Source: Eutreptiella sp. 'Long Island Sound 2002' (Eukaryota > Euglenozoa > Euglenophyceae > Eutreptiales > Eutreptiaceae). From it: a DNA stretch of 64,000 nt. The notes under the pieces were generated by a model, which made no database searches, was not told where the DNA came from, and saw only the letters and a list, made by a program, of their open reading frames with translations. The DNA lies in the NCBI GenBank assembly GCA_964036045.1, contig OZ038385.1, positions 33,301,129-33,365,128 of the forward strand. The letters are read 5' to 3'. Numbering within the stretch: position 1 is the stretch's first letter; each line of letters opens with the position of its first letter. Positions 31,006-42,744 of the stretch are shown here, one piece after another. The position numbers and the translations under genes were made by a program.

Positions 31006-34000
31006 ATGCGAGGTTCCGGGTCGGACACCAGAGCCTCCGCCTATGGTACTACATCCCGGACGCCCCGAGCTTCCTCTAGACCTCCGCCTTCTCGAGCGAC
31101 ATCGTCGAACGTCATCGATGTTGACGCGATTGAACCCCCAGCGAGGACGACTTCAACTGGCCGCTGCTTGTCGGTAGCATCAGCGCCAACTCGTCCGAAT
31201 CGACCTCTCGATCCATTCGAACCGCCGCACTACAGCCAGTCGGCATATGCTGGGAGCTCGAAAGGAAAAGGAGGCCCGTCGAAAGGAGGCAAGGGAGGTG
31301 TGTTCCCTCGCGGGAAATTTGCGGGAATAGCGCCGAGTGGAAGACCCATCATAACAGGGGGCGCCGAAGGCTTGGAATGGCTCGAGATAGCCCTGGCCAG
31401 CTTGCCTGTTCTGGAACCGACGAAGGGAGGGACTCCACCCGACATGCCGCCGGAACTCTGTAAGCTGTACGGGCCCCCTCCCCCGGTCGATGCAGAATAC
31501 TTTCGAGAGCGGTGCTCAAGCCCTGACTGGTTCGATTCTGATGATGAAGATCTTGCTTGCTACACGGGGTACGACGACTGATCTTCCTTCCTCTGTTCAG
31601 CGCCCGGATGGGTCGACAATTCTTGGACATCGAGGCCGAACACCTGGACATCGAGGTCATCCAGAGAGGATCCGAGTACCGGAGAGCCGAAAGTCGAAGA
31701 CGACTGGGTCGACCAATCCTGGCATTCGAATGCCCCGAAAACACAAGCTTCTACTCGAACGAACCAATCCGACTCCTACTACCACGACGCCGACTCCTAT
31801 TACCACGACGATAACTACAACTACGACGCTGAATCCTGGCCACTCGAGTCCGACGACGAAGCAGAATATCCTTACGAACCCGCGCGGTCGACAGCACCAC
31901 CCAGCTACGATTCTGTGCCGGTGCCAGAGTCGAAATGGCAGCCCTACAACATGCCGCAGTACAATCATGAAATCGAGACCATCGACGAACTTCGACACTT
32001 GGGAACGTTCGGATTGAAGCCACCCTATCGATTTGGGACACATGAAGATGATCCGATGAAGACGGAGTACACTAAACTCGAACCATCGGTGCTCACTATT
32101 GCGTCGAGTACCATGGCTGGTCTTCGAAAGCCGCACACGTTCCTGAGCGAGAAACACTATGAAGTCGTGTCGAACGCAAATGCCGCCATCGTCGAGTTGG
32201 GCAAGACCATCTGCATCGACAGTTGGGGTCGAACCGCACCATTCCCGTACGAAATGGCTCGAAGTGCCCCTGACACGTCTTTCGATGAACATGGAAACCT
32301 TGGTGGTAAGCCAGGATACCAATGGTACACGAAAATCGACATGGCTTGTCAAAACCTTCGAGCGGCCCTCATGAAATGGGGCCATTATGATGAAGAGCTC
32401 GATTATGGATTCCGACAAGACCTCACCGAACATACCCTGCCGAGTCAAATTGCTCGACTCAACCGCATGCATCGAGAGATCTCGGGTATCGACTACCTGA
32501 TAAACGTTGCGGATGGGATCGACCTGATCTTCAAGTATCGACGCTTCTGGACCCACGAAAAGATGAGACGAGAAGCTCCCGTTGCAGTTTCGATTATGGG
32601 AGTTATCCGTGATCTTCAAAAAGTTTGCCAATCGAACGACTGGCTCTTCGAGGATCGAGCCCCCTTCCTTGCTTACAAAGTCAATTTGCTTCTTCGCCGA
32701 CACCAACTGCGTGGCCTTCGAGGCACCTCTCGACTTGGGTATAAACGACATGGATGTGCTCCTCATCGAACACAGGACCTTGCGGTCCAGCTCCAAGAAT
32801 ACTTTCGAATCGGAGAACAGGTCGAACCTTACGCGTACAACGCAGTCGCACCAGGCGCCCCCATCGACCTTGTCCAGTTGGCGACGATCTACCAAACTGG
32901 ACCCGGACGACTCGGGTACCACGACTTCGATAGGGCAATCCGACGAGTTGCTGCCCTTCACTCATCGAATGAAGAGTATATCAATCTTTTCCCTTTCGTG
33001 GATGCCCCCGATTTGGTTCGACGCCTGGGTACCTCGACATACCTCATGTCCCCCTACGAGGCCGGATACCAAGATGGACAACGTTGGCGTCGGGCGGTCA
33101 AGCTTCGAAAGGACGTCTATGCTGACGAACGGGAGGAGATCGAGAAGACCGACTCGCCTGCGAGCGACCCGTTCCACCCGGACACCCCCGATCACCGGTT
33201 CTTGTCGATGGACTCGAATGCCTATCAGCACCACTTCGACATTCCGTTCTTCAAGTACCTCACGCCGATCCACGAAGACTTTAAGGCTGCACATCGACGC
33301 AAGGTCAGCTGCCGAGACCAAGTCCTCGAAGCGGTCATTGTCGACACGGCTTCGAGCCTTGGGACTGCAGAAGCGGTTCGATTCGCTCCGCAGAGTTCCC
33401 TCGCTGACGGCCACTATGTCCACCAACACCTCGGTCGACTCCAAGAAGAAGGTTCTCGAACCAACACGCTTGAGATCGTCGACCGATATGCCCTCGGCCC
33501 TGAGAAGGACGACATCAGCGCCGTCATTGTCGTACGACGACTTTCGATTGCCGACACGCCGTGGTGGCGGGACGATACGCGAACTGGTCACTTCTACCAC
33601 AGCATGGCCGCTGGTACTGGCTCGAAGGAAACCTATCGGTGGTCTACTGGTCGACATGACGGATACTCCTTCGAGGTCACCAATCGGGCCGATCTGTGGA
33701 GCGAGGACGCTTGGAAACCGTCGAGCCTCTGGGATTTCTATTCGACCAGGGCACAAACACTGGGACCTGGACAATTTCAAGCGCTTGCCCGTGAACATGT
33801 CTTCGTATTCCAGTACAAGTGTCCCGTCGATGACCGACCTGGTGATCCCAACTTTCGATTGCTGAACCATCGATCTGGTATCCTGATTCAGAAGCGTGCC
33901 CTCGACAGCGATATCCGTCGACACTATACGGGTCATGACACCTTCAAGTTCATGGCTGGCGTCGAGACACTGAAGGAAGTGCATGAACTATGTCGACTTC

Positions 34001-34044
34001 CCGTGGATCGTTCGTATACGTACACGTGGGGCAGGGACTGCTGA
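31006..34044 (+). CDS. Ty3-C third ORF in env position, unknown function
   Basis: From ATG 31006 one frame runs to TGA 34042-34044, about 1012 codons, broken once by TGA at 31579-31581. A pyrimidine-rich TTACTCTCCTCTGCAG precedes the ATG (ending 30985), and CTTCCTTCCTCTGTTCAG follows the internal TGA (31583-31600). Both look like splice acceptors, so expression from spliced RNA is possible. The N-terminal 190 residues are Ser/Pro/Gly-rich with a GKGGPSKGGKGG basic patch. An Asp/Tyr-rich stretch (DSYYHDADSYYHDDNYNYD) follows, then about 690 residues of well-folded-looking sequence. I see no signal peptide, transmembrane helix or Cys pattern of an envelope protein. It shares the element's TCGA-rich composition, so it belongs to the element. 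I do not recognise a family. Confidence 0.6.
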
Positions 34045-34565
34045 TTCGACATGTCTGGATGCCAAGTAATGGCTGATTCGACATGTCTGGATGCCAAGTA
34101 ATGGCTTATTTGACAGTCTGGACGCCATTAATGGTATCGAATGCTCCATATGCCTGTCGAGCTGACGGATGTACAGGCCTGTTGGTCTGCTGAGCATCCA
34201 GCTTCGATGCTATGGTATGTTATGGTTCGACGTGCCCACAGCCTTGCTGCGGGTACAGCGCCCGTGCAGTGTGCCTGGCGAGGTTGTCTTCTGCAGCCTC
34301 CGCCGAAGGCTGCAGCCGTGACAAAGTCGAACACGGCGTGTGAATGAGGCGCTGACGACGGGTGTCCCATGACTGCACCTCGGTGTGTGATCTCGACCAG
34401 AATTGGTCCACTGTTTCGACAAGGAATGGTCCACTGTTATGCTTCTGTAGCCAGCACATGTCGAGGCCCAAAATAAATTTCTTTCTGTCTGGGCCTGCTC
34501 TAATTCGACATTGTGACGCCCGCCCAGGTGAGTGAGACCTCTTCGAGGTCTCAACGGGGGGGTAG
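34045..34565 (+). other. Ty3-C 3' non-coding region with 32-bp repeats
   Basis: Two exact copies and one decayed copy of a 32-bp unit beginning CTGATTCGACATGTCTGG (34041, 34073, 34105) follow the third ORF. The rest has no ORF. It ends in the purine-rich AACGGGGGGGTAG (about 34552-34564) next to the 3' LTR, the likely polypurine tract. Confidence 0.65.
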
Positions 34566-34872
34566 TGTTATGGCTTCGAACAGCAGCAGCGCAACAGCGC
34601 AGCGCAACAGCGCAACAGCGCGCAAATCGCAAGTCGCAGTCGCAATCGCGCTGACAGTCTGTGAATAATAAAGAAGCATCGAATGCCAACTGTGAATGAG
34701 CGCTGTAAGATACTTCGATCTTGAACAGGGTTTATGCCTTCGAGATTGTGTTACTATTGGTGCCCCGTCTAAAGATCCTGCGAGGTTTGTCGATTGGGAT
34801 TTTGGATTTCGGATTTTGAGAAACAAAGAGGCACAGGAGTACAGTCGAGTTCCCAAGAAACAAACCACAACA
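34566..34872 (+). repeat. 3' LTR of Ty3-C
   Basis: 307 bp, identical to the 5' LTR except for about four substitutions (for example GCTTCGAAC against GCTTTGAAC). Confidence 0.9.
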
Positions 34873-34876
34873 CTAC

Positions 34877-36427
34877 CCACCCCTACCTACAGGGGGGGCA
34901 TATACCTCGGCACTATACCCGGGGACCCACACCCCTACCTCCTGCCCGCGGCGGACCGCCACCACGCCATCCGCTACACCTTGTCGAGCACCTGGCGGTG
35001 GGACCATCCCCCTTCCAGAAACGCCCCCCCCACACCCCATCCGACGGACGCCAGCCAGATGAGCCGACGCATGCCACGCCTGGACCCAAACGCGCCATCG
35101 CACTCCTCACCCTAAGGGCGGAAGCCACCATCCCCCGAGACCTGGAGGGGGAAAACCACTTCATGGTGGAAGGGTTGACGGAGCACGTCCTGATCGCAGC
35201 CATGTACGCCGCGGCGTAAGCCTCCCGCCTCTGGGAGGACCGCCCCCCCCAACTCTAGCCCGGGCAGCGCAGGACGCCCCCGACGCGGGCCCTACCGTAG
35301 AGGACATCCACCGCATCCTCACCACGCTAGCACCCCCGAAGACCCACCCCCAGTTCCGCCCCATCCAGCTCGTCAGCTGGGACGCCATGGACGCCCCCCC
35401 GGCCACCACACAGGTCCACATCCTCAAACACCGGGACATCTGGTGGACAGTGGAATGGGACGACCACGGCAAGGTCAGACGGGCAACGGCACACACCTCC
35501 GACGACGAGGTCCCGCCCCCACCACGCGGAGGATACCGCTTGCAACTCGCCGCTTGCGTCCCCCACACCCCAGAAGCAGCCTTGGAAGCGCTGCACTACG
35601 CCCTCTACTGGGCGCAGGGGGCGCCAGAGGGCCCCCTCCCCCAGGAACGCAGCCCAGCGTGGACACGCCACGCCACCCGCTACACGGCCCACATGCGCCG
35701 CCACGGGGCAGGCACCGGGCACCGGCTCCTCACCTGACCCACGGACCCGCCCGACGCCCTACAGGAGGCCGGGGAAGTGCTTGGCCTCATGACCAAGCAA
35801 GTGTTCCAGCTGAAGGACACCGTCCCCACGTCCAAGCCCGACGTCCCAGCCACCCGCGAGCACCCCGTATTTGCACCGGGCCACGCGCCTGTACAGCAGC
35901 CCCAGGGCGCACCCCCCCAACGGGGACAGCCCAATGCCCGGCGCCGCCCAGGTGCGAAGAAGCGCAAGGCCCCCGCACAGGCCAAACCCGCACCCAAGCC
36001 AAAAGCCAAGCCGAAGAGCTGGACCGAAGAGGAAGCCGCCGCCCTGTATCCCGAGTACGCCATCGGCACCCGGGTGCAGCTGCCCTTCGAGTACGCCAGG
36101 GCCGCGGGCCCCTCCAAGTGGATATGGGCCGCAGGTGAGGTCAGGCACCGGTACCGCGTCACCGGGGACCATCAGGGGTTCAAGATCAACGTCAAGTGTG
36201 ACCCAGCCACCCCCAACGACAAGCAGGTGGGGCGCACCATCGAACTCTGGCGAGACCGAAACGGTCGTGAGATGGTCCCCATGCAGCTATGCGGCCCCGA
36301 CACGGAGCACCTCACAGGCACCGAGTACACGGGCGAAGTCCACAATGCATGGCCCCTACCCCAGCCCCAGAAGCGGAACCGCAAGGCACCCGCAGCTCAG
36401 GGCGTCATCGACCTCCTCGACGCCTGA
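34877..36427 (+). pseudogene. LINE ORF1, 3' part (after the Ty3-C insertion)
   Basis: Continues ORF1 with YRGGIYLGTIPGDPHPYLL. Frames change near 35110 and at or near the C8 run at 35243-35250. One frame then runs from about 35255 to 36427 with TGA at 35735-35737. The best segment ends in a basic Ala/Lys/Pro-rich stretch and a compact domain with WTEEEAAALYPEYAIGTRVQ, KWIWAAGEVRHRY and GRTIELWRDRNG, which looks like a small beta-barrel (Tudor- or chromo-like) but is unassigned. The stop TGA at 36425-36427 is followed by CGG and stays in frame with the endonuclease of ORF2. Confidence 0.5.
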
Positions 36428-39400
36428 CGGGACCCGGCACAGACACGGCCCGCCCCCACGACTACCGGTCCCCAAAAACCGGCACCTACGGAAGCCTACG
36501 CCCGCATTAACGTCCTCAACAAGCCCGCGGTCACCTACGACCCCACCAAGGCCGCCACACTACAAGCCATGCCTGGGCCACACCCCCAGGGCGCAGACCT
36601 CCTGGGGTTCCTGGAGCAAGCCCTCCGCAGAGCGGACCAGCCCGAACCGGCACCGATCCTGTACCCGGAGGGGAACCAATATCACGCCCACTGGCAGCGG
36701 GGGGTGCCCCTCTACCACAAGACGTCGGTCACGGTGCATGCCCACCCTGACCTCGGAGTGGACGGTCGCCGCGGGGCGTACGAGTGCGTGGGGCCCGGAT
36801 GGCAGCTAAACGTGCTACTCACGCACGTCCCATTCGGGGAGGAGACGGAGGACTTCCTGGACGCCCTGAGCGTGGCGTACCGCCGTCTCTCCCTCCTGGC
36901 ACCCACCATCATCATAGGCGACCTAAACGCCGCCCCCACCGACGACGACCGCACCGGCCCACCCAGAGCCACCGACATAGCCGTCCGGGACGCCATGCAC
37001 CAACCGGGCCTCACCGACCTCACGGCAGAGCTTGCCGGCACACCCTCCCATTACCCGCACCAAGCCAGCACCCACCCCTCCCGCATCGACACGTGCTATG
37101 GGGACCCAACCACAGTACGCGTCCACGAGGCAACCTACGGGGACCTTCCGCCCGCGGGCACGGGCCACCGACCCCTCTACATCGACCTCATCATTCCCAA
37201 CCTACTCCACCCGCGGCCACCCTGCCAGACGACACCCTCCCACCCACACTACGGTTCTCAGCCGAGAACGACCACGGCGCCTGGCACAGGTATAACAGGG
37301 CCCTACACGCCATCCTGCGCCGCCCGGATGCGCCATCACTCACCACCGCCATGCGCCGGGCGGCACAAGCATGCGCCATGGAGCGCGACACCAGCCACAC
37401 GGGAGCACCACCGGACCTCACCCTGCAACAGCTCGTCCATAACATTTGGACCACGAAAGAGGAACTCGCCACCCTGCTGCGCCCCAGCACACCGGAAGCA
37501 CGAGACCGGGACACCCACCTCCGCGCGCTCCTCACCACCCGCCGCCACCAGCTCCAGGAATGGCACGCCCACCGCATAGCGGCCGCAGCCCAGGAACGCG
37601 AAAGATACGGCAGAAATGACACGCCGTACAAGTCCTTGCGGTATGTCAGCCGCATCCTGGAAGACACGGGGTGTCGTACCATCCACGCGGTGCGCACCCC
37701 CGAGGGGGGCGTCACCAACGACCCCGACGCCGTCCTCCAGGCAGTCCTGGACAGCTTCCAGGCACAACACGGGGACGCCCTCCCCGACCTCGACCCCCAT
37801 ACCCGAAGCACCATCCGCGAGCATGTGCGCAGGGTCTTCAACCAGGAACAGCGGCGCGCCATCGAACACGACCCCTTCAGCATCTCAGAACTGCAACGAG
37901 CCCTGGACCGCCTGAAAAAGGGGGTCGTGCCCGGCGTCGACGGTTTACCGGCCGAAGCGTACCAACGCCTCACCGTGCCCGTCAAGCGCCGCCTGGCAGC
38001 CCGCCTGTGGGACGTCGTCACGGGCACCACGCCCATCCCCCCTGAGTGGGCCAACGTGGTCCACCCCCTCTACAAGAAGGGGGACTGGGCGCAGCCAGGG
38101 AAGGCGGCCCATAGTCTGCGCCACCACCGAGGTCAAGCTCGTGTGGACGCTCATCCTGGGCCGCATCGCACCGGCGGTATTTGCCCACGTGCCCGCCAGC
38201 ATGTGGGGAGCCATGGCCGGCAGGTCCCCCCACGAGGCCATCTTCCTCCAGGACACCGCGCTGGACATGAACCCCTACGAGATGATCGTCGCCTCCCTCG
38301 ACGTCCAAGGCGCGTTCCCCCACGCCCCACACCGGCTCCTCACGGAGGTATGGGATGCCATGGGCCTCCCATTCCTATCCTTCATGAACGGGTACATCCG
38401 GACCCGGCTCTACGCCGTCATCACGGCCGCAGGCCTTCCCCCTCTGGACCGGCACAGACAGGGGGGTCCCCCAAGGTGGCGCCGAGGGCCCCTTCCTCTA
38501 CCTCCTCGTCACCCTACCGCTGGCATTCGAGCTAGCACGGGTATACCCGGGGTACGCCCCATACCCACTACGGTCCCCCCTCATCAACTTCGTGGACGAC
38601 AACCTCCTAACTACGGCCACCCGCCACCGCGACCCTGAGAACGCAGGGCTACCAACGACCACCGAGCAAGCATCCGCCATTCTCCAACTCACCACAACCT
38701 ACCTGGATGCCCACCAGCTCGTGGTGCACCTCCGCAAATCGGTCGGGCTAGCCAACACCGGGACCCCCACCCACCACATCCGGAAAGGTGAACCCCTACA
38801 CCTGGAGGACACCACAGTCCACCTGGGAGTCACGCAGGCCACGCGGCACCACCACATCACACTCCCAAGCAAGCTGGAAGGGCGCCTCGCCCGACTACCG
38901 CAACTTGCCAGGGGGGACCTCCTAGCTACGCAGGGTTTGGCATACTTCATGGAAGCGGTGCTCAACGCAGCCATCGGGTACCAAGCCCTGCACCTCCCAC
39001 ACCCCCAAGACGCCCTACACCACGCTCGACAGGAAGTGACGAAGGCATGGGCGCAACACGGAGGCTGGCCCACGTCTTTCCCCAAGGAGGCCATGATGGC
39101 CCACTGGCGCTACTACGGGGACAATACAGGCGCCCTAGTCGACATGGCCTATGCCAAACACGCAGCGCACCTCCTACACAGGGTGACACACCACCACCAA
39201 CCCGAGGTTCGCGAAGCGGCAATCATACGCATAAAAGAAGCGCAAATGGCCCGCAACACCTGCCCCAGGTGGATACTGGCACAACACGGTGTCCCCACCT
39301 CCGTTGGCACCGGCATCTGGGCCCAGCTGCAACTCCTCCTACCGCACCACACGCACGCCATCCTGACGAACCACCACTGCGATCAACAGGTGCCACTCGT

Positions 39401-41749
39401 GGCCACGCACATCGACATCCACCGACACCCGGCAGGCGAGGTGGACACCCTGCGCCTCCTGGGAGCCACCATCACCATAGTATACATCACCCCAACGCAG
39501 ATGAAGATCATGGCCCAGTGCGACGCCCACCACGCCCCGTTTCTTTCCGACCCGCAATGGCCAGCACACCGCGTCTTCCAAGCGTACCTCCGCGCATGCG
39601 CTACGAAGGCGGGGCGCGAAATGCTGGGGCACAAGGACATCGACACGGCGTACAAGGCTTTCCGGCGCCAGCACCCCCGACCCCGCCCGAGCGAGCACGA
39701 GGCCCCAAACGACGGCAACACAACGCAGGAGGAGCCCACCCCGTCAGCCGAGGGCTGGACACCACCCACCATCCTGCTACTAGCACCAACCAGCCACAAA
39801 CACGCTACCCGCACTGTCCAGCGACACCATACCCCCTGGTCCATCCCGAAACACAACGCCCCGGAGACCGATGTACCACCGGTCAGAAACAGTGACCAGG
39901 GCATACCGCGCACGTGCTGGCACTGCGGCCCGGCAGCCCTCGAGACTCCGTGGCCCCTCCTACACCTCATCTCCAACCACTACCAAACCCCCACCGCCGC
40001 CGCCACCGCCGACCAGCAGGCATGGCTCGCCCCTAGGTTTCACACAATACCCCCAGACCACCCAGCACACGTAGCCTGGACTCGAACGCCCACGGCGACA
40101 TGGACATTCACCAACGAGCGGGCAGACCCGGACAGCGTTGCCATGGAGTACGACCGCTGCGACCCACACCGCGCAGGACTTCAGGAGGCACCCATGCGCC
40201 CCCTACAGCACAAATGCCCCCCCCTCCGCGGCGACAAAGACGACAAGGAGCGGCGACAGACCATCACGTGCCAGAAGTTCCACCCCAATACGGGATACCT
40301 CTTTCACCTGATGTACGCGTATATCACCCAGGGGCGCCCGGACAGAGGCCTCCTTCGCCTCAGCCCACGAGCCCAGGCCATCATCACCCAGGGAATAGGC
40401 GTCTATGCGGCGCCGCTACTGCAACCCACGCAAATCACCACCAGAACCGCCCAAGGGAACCCCGTCTACGTCTATCACCCCACAGCAATTGCCCGCCTAC
40501 CCATACCCAGCGACACCGACATCATCTACTTCACTAACGCATCCGGCACCCAGCAACGCACCCCCACGGTCGGTTGGGCCTCCGTGCGCATCACCCGGCG
40601 TGCGGACGGCCTCCACGTGGAACACCACACCGGGGCCACCAGCTTGGGTCGTCCTCCCACGGCGAACTACGCACCCTGGCGGACGCCGTCACCCCCACAC
40701 CACCACCCGCAACGATCTAGACCTGCAACATGTGGGTAGTGGTGGACGCCACGGTCGACATCCACCTCACCAGGCGCCTCACGGACCTGCCCCTCCACAG
40801 GGCGCTCGAATCCGGCCTCACCACACAAGCGTTGCGGCTATGGATGGCCTTCAGGGGCATGCACCCCCAGGATGCCCTACACATCGTCAAACAGGAGTCA
40901 CACCGCTACACATACGGCAACAGACGCGCAGACACGCATGCCAAACACCAGAGCACCAGCCACACCCCAGGGCTCGAACATGTACGACTGGTCACCCCAC
41001 ACCACAGCCACCTGCAACACCTACCCCCGATACCCTCGGCCACACAACCCCCCCAATAGATGCCCGAGGACACCCCGTACACAGTTCCAGACAAGCAGTA
41101 CCACTACCCCACACCCATCCAGCAGCTGGCCACCACACTGGGCCACCTGGCGAACACCGAACTCCTCCTACGCCTCGAAGACTCCGTCCACACCCCCCTC
41201 TACTACTCCGCCCTACGCCCGGATAGCCTCCCAGCACACCTACAAAAACCCCGACTCCAACTTGCCCTGGAACAGCTTCCCCTCCTCACCCGATACCACC
41301 GGTGGTACGCACGCCGCTCGATCCACGTCCCCGCAAGATACACCAAATGCATCTGTGGCCACGCTGAAGAAGAAACCTGTGACCACTTCAAGGGGTGCCC
41401 CCTGTACCGAGGACTGGACACCCTCACAGACTGGAACCCAACCCACACCGTCGCACAGCACGCCGGATGGCTGATGCGGTCCCCGGCAACCCAGCAACTC
41501 GCCACCATCCTCAAGCAGACGGAGGTACTCGAGGCGGTCCGCAGGGGACTCGTCCCCACAGCCGTCTACACCTTGCTACGCACCCACGCGGAGGACCCCC
41601 AGGCCACGGCGGCACACATGCAAGGGACGGCCATTGCCAAGACAGCGGAGCAGCTCACATACCGCACCCACAAATACCTGCAGCATGCAGCAACCCTGCC
41701 CCAAGCAGACCAAGCCCACCTCCTCAAACTCCTGTTCTACCAACCATGA
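36428..41749 (+). pseudogene. LINE ORF2: APE endonuclease, reverse transcriptase, RNase H, CCHC
   Basis: Endonuclease about 36480-37190: IIIGDLNAAP, SRIDTCYGD and, where the family has Ser-Asp-His, TGHRPLYID. RT about 37850-38900: GVDGLPAEAY, the GVPQGGAEGPFLY block and FVDDNLLTT (38589-38600, the YxDD box as FVDD). RNase H about 40520-40960: TNASG (Asn where Asp is expected), VVVDATVDIHL and YGNRRADTHAK. C terminus: CICGHAEEETCDHFKGC (41348-41398), the CCHC of APE-type LINEs, ending at TGA 41747-41749. Frame changes occur near 37230, 38110, 38460 and 40660, with TAG at 41057-41059. Domain order fits the I/R1/Tad group; the copy is inactive. Confidence 0.75.
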
Positions 41750-42744
41750 GAACCTACCCCATGACATACCAACACGGGACCCCCACCACGCCTACACACC
41801 ATCCACCGAGCACAGCACTGGCACGGCACACACGGGCACCACATGCACCGCACACACGCCCACCAGCATTAGCGCGCCGCCAGCCCCCATCCCCCCACGC
41901 CACCGTCCGTCCACAGGTACCACCAACCGCCAGCCACCGCATGCCCAGGCTACCACAGACGGCCCTGCCCTGCAACCCGGACCACTGGGTCTGCCTGAGA
42001 GCCGCGCACCGCCTCACCCACTGCCCCCACTGCGCGGACCTCAACCCCCACCACCGCGAGCGGCCCGCGGCCCCAGCCGCACCCCCCCCCGCCAGCCACC
42101 CCAGCTTCTTCGGGCCACTCACCAACACCCTCCGGGACCACCTGGGAGCATACTACGTGGCGGACGCGGCGGACCACGCATGGACCATAGCCGTGGCCAC
42201 GGGCAGCACACCCCGGCCCCCCCGGAGCCCACCCTTACGCCACAGCGGGGGCGGCTTGAACGTGGCGGCCCGCCACGTCCTCCTCGCCCTATACCTCCAC
42301 CACCGTGACCTACACCTCCCAGACCCACAGCTCCCGGCCCCCCAAGCGGCAGCCCTGACGCCAGAAGCGTGGGCAGACACGGCGCCAGAGGAGATAGCAG
42401 CCTACCTCCGAATTACTTGCCGCCGGTTCAACACCGCCCTCGGCCGACAGAAAGGAACACCTTACCCACTCAGCGCACTCCTCTACCCGGCACACCACCC
42501 CCACCCCACGCAGCTGAGGCCCCCGGAGGGCTGGGCGTCCTTTCGGGACGCCCACCTGGCCGCCCCTGACGAGGCCACCGCCACGCGGATGGGCCTCACG
42601 GACCAGCGCGCCTACGTCCAAGGCCTCGAGGCGCGCCTCCGAGAGGCGCACCGCTGGCACGCCCGCTCCCCGTCGCCCCCACGGCGACAGGGGGGTTCAC
42701 CCGCCCCCGACACCCACCAGGCCAAGAAGACCAAGACAGGTTAG
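41746..42744 (+). CDS. LINE-associated ORF3, unknown
   Basis: ATG at 41746 overlaps the ORF2 stop in ATGA, a layout used for stop-start reinitiation in some LINEs. About 332 codons to TAG 42742-42744. The Pro/His/Thr-rich N terminus is followed by a Cys/His cluster (CNPDHWVCL ... HCPHCADLNPHH), then an alpha-helical-looking region (GGLNVAARHVLLALYL, WADTAPEEIAAYLRI) and a Lys-rich end. No known domain recognised. It could be an RNA-binding Gag-like protein placed 3' of ORF2. Confidence 0.45.
   Translation: MRTYPMTYQHGTPTTPTHHPPSTALARHTRAPHAPHTRPPALARRQPPSPHATVRPQVPPTASHRMPRLPQTALPCNPDHWVCLRAAHRLTHCPHCADLNPHHRERPAAPAAPPPASHPSFFGPLTNTLRDHLGAYYVADAADHAWTIAVATGSTPRPPRSPPLRHSGGGLNVAARHVLLALYLHHRDLHLPDPQLPAPQAAALTPEAWADTAPEEIAAYLRITCRRFNTALGRQKGTPYPLSALLYPAHHPHPTQLRPPEGWASFRDAHLAAPDEATATRMGLTDQRAYVQGLEARLREAHRWHARSPSPPRRQGGSPAPDTHQAKKTKTG

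Larger units (their letters stand above)
24474..34872 (+). mobile_element. Ty3-C: 10.4 kb Ty3/gypsy chromovirus with an extra 3' ORF
   Basis: LTRs of 307 bp (24474-24780 and 34566-34872) begin TGTTATGG and end CACAACA. They differ at about four positions, so the insertion is young. CTAC flanks both ends (24470-24473 and 34873-34876). The order is LTR, primer-binding site, gag, protease-RT-RNase H-integrase-chromodomain, third ORF, polypurine tract, LTR. The host sequence is ORF1 of the LINE. Confidence 0.9.

Noticed and set aside
31006-34044. Calling the third ORF of Ty3-C an envelope gene.
   Set aside because: No signal peptide, transmembrane helix, furin-like site or Cys pattern is visible; position alone is not enough.
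15838-41059. Alternative genetic code to explain many in-frame stops.
   Set aside because: TAA, TAG and TGA all occur, at sites whose contexts suggest different amino acids. One (49564) is shown by a paralogue to be a Glu codon mutation. Stops also end ORFs normally.
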